A stretch of DNA of 25,258 nucleotides from assembly GCF_937999985.1 (NCBI RefSeq), contig NZ_CALLDG010000075.1, forward strand, positions 1 through 25,258. Direction: 5' to 3'. The notes under the pieces are model-generated. The model did no database searches. It was not told where the DNA came from and saw only the letters and a program-made list of their open reading frames with translations. This DNA comes from an uncultured Corynebacterium sp. (lineage in GTDB: Bacteria; Actinomycetota; Actinomycetes; Mycobacteriales; Mycobacteriaceae). Positions 8,277 through 15,597 of the stretch are shown here, piece by piece. Numbering within the stretch: position 1 is the stretch's first letter; every line of letters begins with the position of its first letter. The translations under genes were made by a program, and so were the position numbers.

Positions 8277-9095
8277 ATGACTGAAACTACAGCTCTTTCC
8301 CTCCCGGAGATCGGGCTCGGCACCTACAAGATGCAGGGCCAGGCGGGCGCGGACTCCGTGGCTGCGGGCATCCGCGCGGGCTACCGTCTGATCGACACGG
8401 CCTACAACTACGAAAACGAAGGCGCGGTGGGCTCTGGCATCCGCGCCAGCGGGTTCCGCCGCGACGATGTGATTGTCACCTCCAAGCTGCCTGGCCGCTA
8501 CCAGCGGCACGACGACGCTGTAGCTTCCGTCGAGGAATCCCTCTTTCGCCTGGGCCTGGACCGCATCGACCTGCACCTCATCCACTGGCCGAACCCAAAA
8601 CAAGGCCACTACGTGGAAGCCTTCGAAACGCTGCTGGAGCTGCGCGAACGCGGGCTGATCCGCCACGTGGGCGTGTGCAACTTCCTACCCGAGCACCTGG
8701 AGGCCGTCCACGCCGCTACTGGCGAGTACCCGGTGGTCAACCAGATCGAGCTGCACCCGCACTTCCCGCAGGCCGAGGCCGTCGCGGCACACCGCGAGCT
8801 CGGCATCGTGACGCAGGCCTGGTCGCCGCTGTTGCGCGGCGCGGTTCTGGAGGAGCCGGTCATTGCCGAGATTGCTGACGCCCACTCCGCAACCCCCGGG
8901 CAGGTCGTCCTGGCGTGGCACCGCGGCCGCGGGGTGTTGGCGATCCCGAAGGCTGCCTCTGAGGATCGGCAGCGCGAGAACCTGGACTCGTTGAACGTCA
9001 CCCTGAGTGATGCAGAGATCGAGGCCATCACCGCGCTGGGACGTCCTGATGGGCGCCGGAAGAACCAGGATCCGGCGGTCTACGAGGAGTTTTAG
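8277..9095 (+). CDS. Aldo/keto reductase, NADPH-dependent (AKR5-like)
   Basis: 272 residues forming a single TIM-barrel aldo/keto reductase. The catalytic tetrad is complete: D40 and Y45 in DTAYNYENE, K70 in VTSKLP and H103 in LIHWP. The cofactor region near the C-terminus reads AIPKAASEDRQRENLDSL, the usual 2'-phosphate-binding loop of NADPH enzymes. The length and the GLGTYKM opening resemble 2,5-diketo-gluconate reductase-type members, but substrates in this family are rarely predictable. The ATG has AGAAAGG 9 nt upstream (8261-8267), overlapping the ligA stop codon, so it is translated from the ligA transcript without a visible promoter of its own. Family is certain; the physiological substrate is unknown. 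Confidence 0.93.
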   Translation: MTETTALSLPEIGLGTYKMQGQAGADSVAAGIRAGYRLIDTAYNYENEGAVGSGIRASGFRRDDVIVTSKLPGRYQRHDDAVASVEESLFRLGLDRIDLHLIHWPNPKQGHYVEAFETLLELRERGLIRHVGVCNFLPEHLEAVHAATGEYPVVNQIELHPHFPQAEAVAAHRELGIVTQAWSPLLRGAVLEEPVIAEIADAHSATPGQVVLAWHRGRGVLAIPKAASEDRQRENLDSLNVTLSDAEIEAITALGRPDGRRKNQDPAVYEEF

Positions 9096-9106
9096 CGCGG
9101 CTAGCG

Positions 9107-9137
9107 TGCACCGCGCTCAGGCGCGCTCAGCGGTGCA
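9107..9137. terminator. Hairpin between convergent akr and MetE-like genes
   Basis: TGCACCGC (9107-9114) and GCGGTGCA (9130-9137) pair perfectly over 8 bp around a 15-nt loop. A competing stem, AGCGCGG (9094-9100) with CCGCGCT (9111-9117), starts at the akr stop codon. A 16-bp direct repeat CCGCGCTCAGGCGCGC occurs at 9111-9126 and 9140-9155. No T-tract is present, so termination here is plausible from position but not proven. Confidence 0.4.
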
Positions 9138-9188
9138 GTCCGCGCTCAGGCGCGCCGGGTCTGCGCTAGAGCAGCACCAGTTGCACTA

Positions 9189-10304
9189 TCAATTGCGCCA
9201 GAGCAGGGCCGCCGCGTGGCGCGCCCGAGCCGCCGCCACGGAGGCCTGCGCGGCGCTGCGCTTGCCCTCGGGCACCACAATGTCCACCAGCCCCGGCAGT
9301 TCGTCGGCGGGCAGGGTCCACTGCTCCCATTGGCGCAGAACGGCGCGGGCGATGTCGCCCGCGGCGGCCTCCACGTCGGCCCCGCTGAAATCTCCGGCAG
9401 GGGCGCCGGCGGTATCCCCACCGGCTGGCCCCCGATGCGCAGCAGCATGCCCTCGAGCGTCGGCACCCGCCCCGCCGGCTGACGGCGCCGCCTGGGACAC
9501 CGCCCAGCCGATCCCCTGGCCGCGTCCGATCATCCCTCCAACCAGGTCTTTGCCGCTGGTTGTCTGCAACTGATCCGCGGGCACCACGATGCGGTGAAAG
9601 CCGGGTGCGTGCGAGAGGGCGTCATCGATAAAAGACCCTGTGTCCAGCACCACCGGGCGCGCGACCTGCTGCTGAAAGCGCTGCCACACCCCGTAAATGA
9701 ACTCGCGGTCGACGGCGGGGATCGTATCGAAGCGAGTGGCGCCGGGCAGGCCACCCATGACCTCGCGGACGCGCGGCTCGTGGAGCGCAATGATGACTTC
9801 GCAGCCGAGCGCCGCCGACAGCGCACCGGCGACCTGCTCCACGCCGAAACCCAGGTGCAGGGCGCAATCCTTAAACGCCGGGCGGTCGCGCAAAACTGGG
9901 TGGCCGCGGAACTCCACGTCCGCGCCGAACGTCCACGGGCCGGTGACGTGCAGCATCAGCCGCTCGACCTTGCCCGTCAGCAGCTCCTCGGCGGCATCCG
10001 TGGCCTCGCGTACCCAGCCGTCCATGCGTCGGGATTCCAGGCTCGGGTGGGCAGTCAGCTCCCAGCCGCGGGGATTAGCGCGGATCGGCAGCTGCGCGAA
10101 GCTAGCCGTCAGCGCCGTGAGGTCCCCCGCCCGCCCGCAGCGCGGAAACGACAAGACCGGCGGCACGCCTGTGTCCTCGTCCACGTCGCACGTGCGGTTC
10201 AGCGCGGACTGAATCGCGGCGCGCACCTCCGCGTGGTCCGTGACGGTGTTCTCCCACCAGCCCAGGCGCTCGATCGGCTGCGGCTGTGCGGTGTTGTCTG
10301 CCAT
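9189..10304 (-). CDS. MetE C-terminal-domain-like protein (vitamin B12-independent methionine synthase family)
   Basis: 371 residues from the ATG at 10304, 7 nt after the mnmA stop codon. The sequence resembles the stand-alone actinobacterial proteins usually labelled vitamin B12-independent methionine synthase, such as the one next to ligA in M. tuberculosis. Visible segments include LMLHVTGPWTFGADVEF in the middle and ALGCEVIIALHEPRVREVMGG, typical of the TIM-barrel half of MetE. It lacks the MetE N-terminal half, so real methionine synthase activity is doubtful. The reading frame from about 9466 down to 9395 looks wrong: codon bias there sits in the adjacent frame and returns to the main frame afterwards, implying compensating indels or two base-call errors. 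The final part (DVEAAAGDIARAVLRQWEQW) reads normally again. An in-frame extension to 10400 exists but overlaps mnmA. Confidence 0.72.
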   Translation of the reverse strand: MADNTAQPQPIERLGWWENTVTDHAEVRAAIQSALNRTCDVDEDTGVPPVLSFPRCGRAGDLTALTASFAQLPIRANPRGWELTAHPSLESRRMDGWVREATDAAEELLTGKVERLMLHVTGPWTFGADVEFRGHPVLRDRPAFKDCALHLGFGVEQVAGALSAALGCEVIIALHEPRVREVMGGLPGATRFDTIPAVDREFIYGVWQRFQQQVARPVVLDTGSFIDDALSHAPGFHRIVVPADQLQTTSGKDLVGGMIGRGQGIGWAVSQAAPSAGGAGADARGHAAAHRGPAGGDTAGAPAGDFSGADVEAAAGDIARAVLRQWEQWTLPADELPGLVDIVVPEGKRSAAQASVAAARARHAAALLWRN

Positions 10305-10311
10305 CGCCGTG

Positions 10312-11535
10312 CTACGCCTTCGCCGGCGTTGCGCGCTCACCCGCGCCGCCAGCGGCTTCGGCATTCGCCGCGCTATCTCCCGGCGCGGGGTCACCCGCAT
10401 CGCTCCACGGTGCGGTGGCGCGGATGGTGCCGCTGCCCAGCAGGATGTCGCCGTCGGCGTCCGGCTGGTAGACCACGGCGGCCTGACCGCGCGCCACTCC
10501 CTGCAGCGGCTCGTGCAGGTCTAGCTCCAGGCGCCACGGGCTCTCGCCCTCCTTCTTGACGCGCCCCGCCGGAGTGGTCCCCTCCGGGTCGTCCACCAAC
10601 CGCGCGGTGGCGGGCACTACCCCACCGTGGGCGCGCACCTGCACCTCGCACTCAAACTCGCGGCCGTGCACGGAAGGGTCCAGGCGCTTCAGCCGGTCGG
10701 CCGTGATCCCACCGACCCGTAGATCGTCGCGCTGACCGATGGTGACGGTGCCCGTGGCGGCGTCAATATCCGTCACATAGCGCGGCTTGCCATCCAGGCC
10801 CTCGCGTGGCAGCCCCAGCCCCTTGCGCTGGCCAATGGTGAAGCCGTATACGCCGTCGTGCTCCGCGACGGTCGAGCCGTCCTGGTCCTTCATCAGCCCC
10901 GGCCGCAGACCAATTTTCTTCCCCAGAAAAGCCTGCGTCTGCCCGTCGGGGATGAAGCAGATGTCGTGGGAATCCGGCTTGGAGGCCACACCAAAACCGC
11001 GGTCCTTCGCCTCCTCGCGGATCTCCGGCTTGATCGTGTCGCCAACCGGGAACATGCAGTGCGCTAGCTGCTCGTCGGTCAGCACGCCCAGCACGTACGA
11101 CTGGTCCTTGTTGGCGTCCACGCCGCGGCGCATCACGCCATCGTGCAGGCGGGCGTAATGCCCGGTCACTACCGCGTCGAATCCCAGCGCGATGGAACGG
11201 TCCAGCAGCGCCTCGAACTTGATCTTCTCGTTACACCGCAGGCACGGGTTGGGGGTCTCGCCGATGGCGTAGGAATCCACGAAGTCGTCGATCACGTCGG
11301 CCTTGAAGCGGTCGGAGAAGTCCCACACGTAGAAAGGGATCCCCAGCTTGTCGGCCACGCGGCGTGCGTCCGCGGAGTCCTCCAGGGAGCAGCACCCGCG
11401 CGAACCCGCCCGCACGGCCTCGGGAGACTGGGATAGCGCCAGGTGTACGCCGATCACTTCGTGTCCGGCCTCAAGTGCTCGGGAGGCCGCCACGGCGGAA
11501 TCCACACCGCCACTCATTGCTGCTACTACTCGCAT
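10312..11535 (-). CDS. mnmA: tRNA-specific 2-thiouridylase MnmA (TrmU)
   Basis: 407 residues from the ATG at 11535. The N-terminus MRVVAAMSGGVDSAVAA carries the ATP pyrophosphatase PP-loop (SGGVDS, residues 8-13). The catalytic cysteines are both present: C101 in PNPCLRCNEKIKF and C193 in DSHDICFIPDG. The later part matches the central and beta-barrel domains, including GFTIGQRKGLGLP. The enzyme adenylates U34 of Lys, Glu and Gln tRNAs and replaces its O2 with sulfur in the cytoplasm. The upstream cysteine desulfurase on the same strand is its likely sulfur source. The open frame continues upstream to 11904, but that would overlap the desulfurase gene, and TAGGGT lies exactly 7 nt before the chosen ATG. 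The last 35 or so residues are an Ala/Gly-rich tail beyond the usual domain. Confidence 0.96.
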   Translation of the reverse strand: MRVVAAMSGGVDSAVAASRALEAGHEVIGVHLALSQSPEAVRAGSRGCCSLEDSADARRVADKLGIPFYVWDFSDRFKADVIDDFVDSYAIGETPNPCLRCNEKIKFEALLDRSIALGFDAVVTGHYARLHDGVMRRGVDANKDQSYVLGVLTDEQLAHCMFPVGDTIKPEIREEAKDRGFGVASKPDSHDICFIPDGQTQAFLGKKIGLRPGLMKDQDGSTVAEHDGVYGFTIGQRKGLGLPREGLDGKPRYVTDIDAATGTVTIGQRDDLRVGGITADRLKRLDPSVHGREFECEVQVRAHGGVVPATARLVDDPEGTTPAGRVKKEGESPWRLELDLHEPLQGVARGQAAVVYQPDADGDILLGSGTIRATAPWSDAGDPAPGDSAANAEAAGGAGERATPAKA

Positions 11536-11542
11536 GTTTGGC

Positions 11543-11548
11543 ACCCTA
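11543..11548 (-). promoter_or_regulatory. -10 box of a probable leaderless mnmA promoter
   Basis: On the minus strand TAGGGT is followed by 7 nt and the ATG of mnmA, with no ribosome site between. The same AGTAGGGT octamer occurs just before the cysteine desulfurase start, so the two sulfur-relay genes appear to have matching promoters. Confidence 0.5.
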
Positions 11549-11565
11549 CTCGCGTACCGGCCTCT

Positions 11566-11616
11566 TAGGCCATTCCGCTGGGCGATTCCGCTGGCCCACC
11601 CAGCTAGGCCATTCCG
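11566..11616. repeat. 12-bp direct repeat around the cysteine desulfurase stop codon
   Basis: TAGGCCATTCCG occurs at 11566-11577 and again at 11605-11616, the second copy including the last codons and overlapping the stop (11604-11606) of the desulfurase. A related GATTCCGCTGG lies between them. The 67-bp gap to mnmA is largely made of these short repeats. Confidence 0.6.
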
Positions 11617-12956
11617 GCGGCGCGGGCCTGCTCGACCACGCGCGGCAGGATGCCGGCTAGGTACTCGACCTGGTCGTCGGTGATGTCCGCGCCCAGAGTT
11701 AGCCGCAGTGCTCCCCGGGCCACGTCCACTGGCACGCCCATGGCGGTCAGCACGTGGCTGGCGCGGTTCACCCCGGCGCTGCAGGCGGAGCCCGTCGATG
11801 CGTCCACCCCGGCGGCGTCCAAAAGCATGATCAGTGAGTCGCCCTCCGCGCCGGGGAAGCTCATGTGCAGGTGCCCGGGCAGCGCGCCGACCTCGGGAGT
11901 CCAAATCCGCACGCCATCGATGCGCTGCGCCGCTGCCCGTAGCCTCTCGCGCGCCACGCGCATTCTGGCGGTTGCTTGTTCTAGTTCTTTAATTGATGAC
12001 GCCAACGCCGCCGCACATCCCACCGCACCCTGCACGTTCACGGTGCCGGAGCGGAGCTTTCGCTCCTGGCCGCCTCCGCGCACGGGGCTTAAGATGTCCG
12101 CGTCCCGGCGGGCGAGCAGCAGGCCCGTGTTCTTCGGGCCGCCGAACTTGTGGGCGCTGGCGGCCAGCGTGGTGGCGCCGAGGGCGTGGAAGTCGACGGG
12201 TATATGGCCGACGGCTTGCACTGCGTCGGTGTGGAAAGGCACGCCGTTGTCGCGGGCAAAGCTGGCGAGCGTCTCCACCGGCTGGATCGCGCCGGTTTCG
12301 TTGTTGGCCCACATACAGGTCAGCAGCGCCAGGTCGCTGGCCCCATCTGCAGCGCCCGGAGAACCTTGTACAGAGTCTGCGCCCGCGCCGTTTTCTAGAC
12401 CGGCGATCCAGTCTTCGGCACGGATGCGGCCGGCGGCGTCCACCGGAAGGACCGCACGTTCAAACCCCAGATCGAGAGGCCCGGCCGTGAGCCAGTCGAC
12501 GGACTCGACCACGGCGGGGTGTTCGATGTCGGAGCTGGCGATCACGTGCGCGCCACGGTGAGCCTTCGAACCAAACGCGAGCCCCTGGATGGCGATATTG
12601 TCGGCCTCCGTACCGGAGCCGGTAAAGATCACCTCTGCTGCATCCGCGCCGAGGAGTTCGGCGATCTGCTCGCGGGCGTCCTCGAGGCTGCGGCGGGCAT
12701 CGCGGCCGGTCTTGTACTGGCCGGCGGGGTTCAGCAGCCCCGCGGCGCGCTGCATCGCCTCCTGCGCTTCGGAGCGCAAGGCCTGGGACGCCGCGTTGTC
12801 CACGTACAGGCGCCCTCGCGTACCTGCTCCGCCGCCAGTTTCCGCACCGCCAGTTTCCGCGCCGTTAGTTTCTGCGCCGTTGGTTTCCGCGCTGTCCGTC
12901 GCGTCATCCGGCGTGCCGGGCGCCGGGTTCTTCGCTGCGTGGTTGGTCTTGTTCAC
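11604..12956 (-). CDS. Cysteine desulfurase (NifS/IscS family, class V aminotransferase fold)
   Basis: 450 residues from a GTG at 12956. The conserved enzyme begins at RLYVDNAASQAL (residue 49). The PLP lysine is K270 in SAHKFGGPK, and the catalytic sulfur-accepting cysteine is C392 in STGSACSAGVNRASHVL. It converts L-cysteine to alanine and passes persulfide sulfur to acceptors; the mnmA gene 68 bp downstream suggests tRNA thiolation as one outlet. The N-terminal 48 residues are an unusual extension containing four pentapeptide repeats (AETNG twice, AETGG twice, residues 23-42). The GTG start is supported by TAGGGT 6 nt upstream, a leaderless arrangement, so the extension is probably translated. 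An insertion rich in Gly/Ala/Ser lies near residues 189-207. Corresponds by position to the iscS-like gene next to mnmA in other actinobacteria. Confidence 0.93.
   Translation of the reverse strand: MNKTNHAAKNPAPGTPDDATDSAETNGAETNGAETGGAETGGGAGTRGRLYVDNAASQALRSEAQEAMQRAAGLLNPAGQYKTGRDARRSLEDAREQIAELLGADAAEVIFTGSGTEADNIAIQGLAFGSKAHRGAHVIASSDIEHPAVVESVDWLTAGPLDLGFERAVLPVDAAGRIRAEDWIAGLENGAGADSVQGSPGAADGASDLALLTCMWANNETGAIQPVETLASFARDNGVPFHTDAVQAVGHIPVDFHALGATTLAASAHKFGGPKNTGLLLARRDADILSPVRGGGQERKLRSGTVNVQGAVGCAAALASSIKELEQATARMRVARERLRAAAQRIDGVRIWTPEVGALPGHLHMSFPGAEGDSLIMLLDAAGVDASTGSACSAGVNRASHVLTAMGVPVDVARGALRLTLGADITDDQVEYLAGILPRVVEQARAAGMA
12834..12893 (-). repeat. 15-bp tandem repeat (four units) in the cysteine desulfurase N-terminus
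   Basis: Four consecutive units lie at 12834, 12849, 12864 and 12879, each close to GCCAGTTTCCGCGCC on the plus strand. They encode AETNG, AETNG, AETGG, AETGG on the minus strand. The repeat keeps frame, so copy-number change would only lengthen or shorten the acidic/polar tail. Confidence 0.85.
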
Positions 12957-12962
12957 GCCCCT

Positions 12963-12968
12963 ACCCTA
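12963..12968 (-). promoter_or_regulatory. -10 box of a probable leaderless promoter for the cysteine desulfurase
   Basis: On the minus strand TAGGGT is followed by AGGGGC (6 nt) and the GTG start at 12956. An AGGGG run is present but is too close to the GTG to act as a normal ribosome site. Confidence 0.45.
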
Positions 12969-13043
12969 CTTCTTGGGCGCCGCACACCGCGCACGGGACC
13001 GTTGCCTCTTGATACCCTTCAAGTACTCAGAGCCGATCGCGAC

Positions 13044-13048
13044 AGGAG
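13044..13048 (+). promoter_or_regulatory. Ribosome binding site supporting the small membrane protein TTG start
   Basis: AGGAG lies 9 nt before TTG at 13058. Together with the clear membrane helix encoded immediately afterwards, this decides the start. The gap to the divergent desulfurase gene is about 100 bp. Confidence 0.65.
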
Positions 13049-13057
13049 TAATCGCAC

Positions 13058-13252
13058 TTGGGTCTCGCAGAGTTTCTGTTGATGGTACTGATCGCGCTTC
13101 TTGTCCTTGCGGTTCCTGGCCTTCTCATCGCGATCATCTATATGCTTCGGAAGAACCAGAAGGACACAGACACAGCCACAGCCACGGACAAGGACACAGC
13201 CGGATCGAAAGATCCCGGATCTAACACTTCTAACAAGCCCACTGAGATCTAA
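13058..13252 (+). CDS. Small single-pass membrane protein, function unknown
   Basis: 64 residues starting at TTG with a good ribosome site (AGGAG, 9 nt). Residues 5-29 are strongly hydrophobic (FLLMVLIALLVLAVPGLLIA) and form one transmembrane helix, followed by RK and a soluble, polar tail of about 33 residues rich in Thr, Asp, Lys and Ser. The tail is encoded by a six-base repeat (13166-13201). The positive LRKNQK after the helix suggests the tail faces the cytoplasm. It is followed after 43 bp by the ATPase gene on the same strand, but that gene has its own candidate leaderless promoter. I do not recognise a family. Being short, it could be missed by automated annotation. Confidence 0.65.
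   Translation: MGLAEFLLMVLIALLVLAVPGLLIAIIYMLRKNQKDTDTATATDKDTAGSKDPGSNTSNKPTEI
13166..13201 (+). repeat. Hexanucleotide repeat in the small membrane protein tail
   Basis: Six 6-bp units in frame: ACAGAC, ACAGCC, ACAGCC, ACGGAC, AAGGAC, ACAGCC. They encode TD-TA-TA-TD-KD-TA. The unit length keeps the frame, so slippage would change only the tail length. Confidence 0.65.
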
Positions 13253-13262
13253 CAGATCTAAC
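13245..13262 (+). repeat. 9-bp perfect tandem repeat across the stop codon of the small membrane protein
   Basis: AGATCTAAC occurs at 13245-13253 and 13254-13262. The first copy holds the TAA stop (13250-13252). A looser AAAATCTACC follows, and GGATCTAAC is also found at 13218 inside the coding region. Confidence 0.7.
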
Positions 13263-13282
13263 AAAATCTACCAAAGCTACAC

Positions 13283-13288
13283 TATGCT
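13283..13288 (+). promoter_or_regulatory. -10 box of a probable leaderless promoter for the ORC-type ATPase
   Basis: TATGCT is followed by GTGAGGC (7 nt) and the ATG at 13296. The GAGG is too close to the ATG to be a normal ribosome site. No -35 consensus is visible. Confidence 0.5.
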
Positions 13289-13295
13289 GTGAGGC

Positions 13296-14495
13296 ATGTC
13301 CGATCCCTCACGCCAGCCCGCTGCACCCGGCCCGCGCAACCCCTTCCGCCCCAGCTTCGGCACGTCGCCGTACTACCTGGCGGGCCGGGCCGAGCTGCTG
13401 CAGGACTTCGAGCTCAGTCTCGCCGAGGGGCCCGGCTCCCCGCACCGCACGATCTTGGCCAGCGGTCTGCGTGGTGTGGGCAAAACGGTGCTGCTCAACG
13501 AGATCGAAGACAAGGCTCGCGCCCAGGGTTGGATCGTCCTGCGAGCCTACCCCAATAGCGACATGATCTCCGAGCTGGTCGAAACAACGATCCCCACCGC
13601 CATCACAAGCATCGAGCAGCCACCGGAGCGCAAGCTTTCCGGGGCCTCCATCACCGGCGTGGGCAGCTTCCGCACGGAAGCACACTCGCGGGCCGAGGAA
13701 CTCCGCAGCGTTCCGACGCTCATCACCCGCCTACGCGAACTCTCCGACGTAATCACCGGCACTGGCATCCTCATCACCCTCGACGAGCTGCAATCCGCTG
13801 ACCTCGACCAGCTCCACCGCCTGGCTACAGCGGTCCAGGACCTCATGCGCGACGAGCGCGACATTGCTTTTGTCTGCGCAGGTCTGCCCCACGGCGTGGA
13901 CACGCTACTGCAACACGAGGGCACCACGTTCCTCCGCCGCGCCTTCCGCGTAGACCTCCACGCTGTGCCGGCTGAGGAAGTCTCGAAGACCCTCGCCATC
14001 ACCGCCGCGGATTCTGGCCGCCCTTTTACTGATGACGCCCTAGTCCGCGCCACCGACATTTGCCGCGGCTACCCGTACCTCATCCAAGTGGTTGGCGCAC
14101 TGTCCTGGGCGGCAGCCGGGATCAACGGTTCGGACATCATCGAGGTCACACACGTGGAGACGGCCTCCCAGCGGGCTATCGACCGCATGACTAGCCACGT
14201 CCACCGCCCCGCACTCAGCCGCCTGCCGGAGGGTGAAATGAACTTCCTCCGCGCGATGGTTGCGATTAGTGCCGACGAAGGGGCGTCCGAACCAGAACCG
14301 GTAAGCGCAGCAGCACCGGCAACGAGAGCTGTCAAGACTGGCGACATCGCCGCTCACCTGGGCGTAGAGCCAAGAGGCCTGTCCACCTGGCGAAGCCGCC
14401 TGATTACCCGCGATCTGATCGAGCCGGCGGGATTCGGCCGCGTGCGATTCACGCTGCCATACATGGAGGACTACATCCGACAGCAGGACGGGTAG
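13296..14495 (+). CDS. ORC1/CDC6-like AAA ATPase with C-terminal winged-helix region
   Basis: 399 residues. Walker A is GLRGVGKT (residues 57-64) and Walker B is ILITLDELQ (about 158-165, D163-E164). A lid region follows (EEVSKTLAITAADSG, then GYPYLIQVVG), typical of the COG1672/AAA_16 group of signal-transduction-like ATPases related to ORC1. The last 80 residues contain GDIAAHLGVEPRGLSTWRSR, a helix-turn-helix of winged type, so nucleic-acid binding is likely. The exact role (regulatory, DNA repair or element maintenance) is not known for such proteins in corynebacteria. The ATG is placed 7 nt after TATGCT. It converges on the etfBA operon, sharing the terminator hairpin at 14514-14561. Confidence 0.85.
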   Translation: MSDPSRQPAAPGPRNPFRPSFGTSPYYLAGRAELLQDFELSLAEGPGSPHRTILASGLRGVGKTVLLNEIEDKARAQGWIVLRAYPNSDMISELVETTIPTAITSIEQPPERKLSGASITGVGSFRTEAHSRAEELRSVPTLITRLRELSDVITGTGILITLDELQSADLDQLHRLATAVQDLMRDERDIAFVCAGLPHGVDTLLQHEGTTFLRRAFRVDLHAVPAEEVSKTLAITAADSGRPFTDDALVRATDICRGYPYLIQVVGALSWAAAGINGSDIIEVTHVETASQRAIDRMTSHVHRPALSRLPEGEMNFLRAMVAISADEGASEPEPVSAAAPATRAVKTGDIAAHLGVEPRGLSTWRSRLITRDLIEPAGFGRVRFTLPYMEDYIRQQDG

Positions 14496-14509
14496 CGCAG
14501 AAGATGGCA

Positions 14510-14561
14510 CAAAAACCGGCGCCCTTCCGCCTGCGTAAAGCTAAGCGAAAGGGCGCCGGTT
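14510..14561 (-). terminator. Strong intrinsic terminator of the etfBA operon
   Basis: AACCGGCGCCCTT (14514-14526) pairs perfectly with AAGGGCGCCGGTT (14549-14561) over 13 bp, extended by three CGC/GCG pairs beyond one mismatch. Read on the minus strand, the stem is followed by TTTTTGTG, a proper U-tract. On the plus strand it ends TTAATGG, so it is a good terminator only for etfA and at best a weak one for the ATPase gene. Confidence 0.88.
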
Positions 14562-14622
14562 AATGGCTGCCGCCCGCGCCAGTAGTGGCGACAGGGCGGC
14601 TATTAAAGCCTAGGGCGAAGAA

Positions 14623-15576
14623 CTACTTGCGGTTCTTCAGCTCCTCGGTAGCCTGCGGAGCAACCTTGAACAGGTCGCCGACAACACCGAAGTCTGCGAT
14701 CTCGAAGATGGATGCCTCTTCGTCCTTGTTCACAGCAACGATGGTCTTGGAGGTCTGCATACCAGCCTTGTGCTGGATAGCGCCGGAGATACCCAGTGCG
14801 ATGTACAGGTTCGGGGAGACCGTAACACCGGTCTGACCAACCTGGAACTTGCCCGGGTAGTAGTCGGCGTCCACAGCCGCACGGGAAGCACCAACAGCGG
14901 CGCCCATGACGTCGGCCAGCGGCTCGACAACGTCGGTGAAGCCCTCGGAGCCACCCACACCACGGCCACCGGAGACCACGATGTTGGCCTCGGTCAGTTC
15001 CGGACGGTCGCCAGCCTCAGCCGGAGCGAAGGAGGTGATGGTGACGGCAGTCGGGCCAGCGCCCGGCAGCTCAACCTGCTGGACGTTGCCAGCGGCAGCC
15101 TGCGGCTCCGGATCCAGGGAGCCCGGAGCCAGGGTGAAGACCGGGGATGCGCCAGCGGCGGAAGCGGTAACGGTGTAAGCGCCACCGAAGATGCTGATCT
15201 CAGCGGACTTCTCGGCGGTGATGTTGTTGGTGTTGTACAGAACACCGGAAGCAACGCGGGCACCTACGCGGCCTGCAACCTCGTTGCCGGTTGCGGTAGC
15301 GGAGACGATAACCGGAACCTGCAGCTGTGCTGCTAGGCCGGACAGTGCGTCGACCTCCGGGGTAACCAGCAGGGACTCTGCCTGGTCGGACTCTGCGGCG
15401 TAGATGGTCTCTGCGCCAGCCTCGGCCAGTGCGCCCTGCAGCTTCTCGGTGGTGCCGGGAGCGCCAACTACAACGGCGCCGACGGTGCCGAACACGCGTG
15501 CAGCGGTGATCAGCTCGACGGTGGAGTTCTTCAGCTGACCCTCACCGTGCTCAACCAGTACTAGTACGTTGGTCAT
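14623..15576 (-). CDS. etfA: Electron transfer flavoprotein alpha subunit (EtfA/FixB)
   Basis: 317 residues, normal length. The C-terminal FAD-binding domain is clear: VSGGRGVGG, then GASRAAVDADYYPGKFQVGQTG, and YIALGISGAIQHKAGM, the ETF alpha signature region. The N-terminal Rossmann-like half (NVLVLVEHGEGQLKNSTVELI) matches ETF alpha. With EtfB it forms the heterodimeric FAD/AMP carrier that moves electrons from acyl-CoA and other dehydrogenases to ETF:quinone oxidoreductase. It follows etfB after 21 bp in the same operon, with AAGGA near the ATG, and is closed by the hairpin terminator downstream. Confidence 0.97.
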   Translation of the reverse strand: MTNVLVLVEHGEGQLKNSTVELITAARVFGTVGAVVVGAPGTTEKLQGALAEAGAETIYAAESDQAESLLVTPEVDALSGLAAQLQVPVIVSATATGNEVAGRVGARVASGVLYNTNNITAEKSAEISIFGGAYTVTASAAGASPVFTLAPGSLDPEPQAAAGNVQQVELPGAGPTAVTITSFAPAEAGDRPELTEANIVVSGGRGVGGSEGFTDVVEPLADVMGAAVGASRAAVDADYYPGKFQVGQTGVTVSPNLYIALGISGAIQHKAGMQTSKTIVAVNKDEEASIFEIADFGVVGDLFKVAPQATEELKNRK

Positions 15577-15597
15577 GTCCTTAAATCCCTACTTCCC

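Noticed and set aside
9594..10559. Long plus-strand open frame across the MetE-like gene and the end of mnmA
   Set aside because: Arg-rich, low-complexity translation antisense to genes with conserved motifs.
11536..11904. N-terminal extension of MnmA back to 11904
   Set aside because: It would overlap the cysteine desulfurase gene, and the standard MnmA N-terminus starts at 11535 right after a leaderless-type -10 box.
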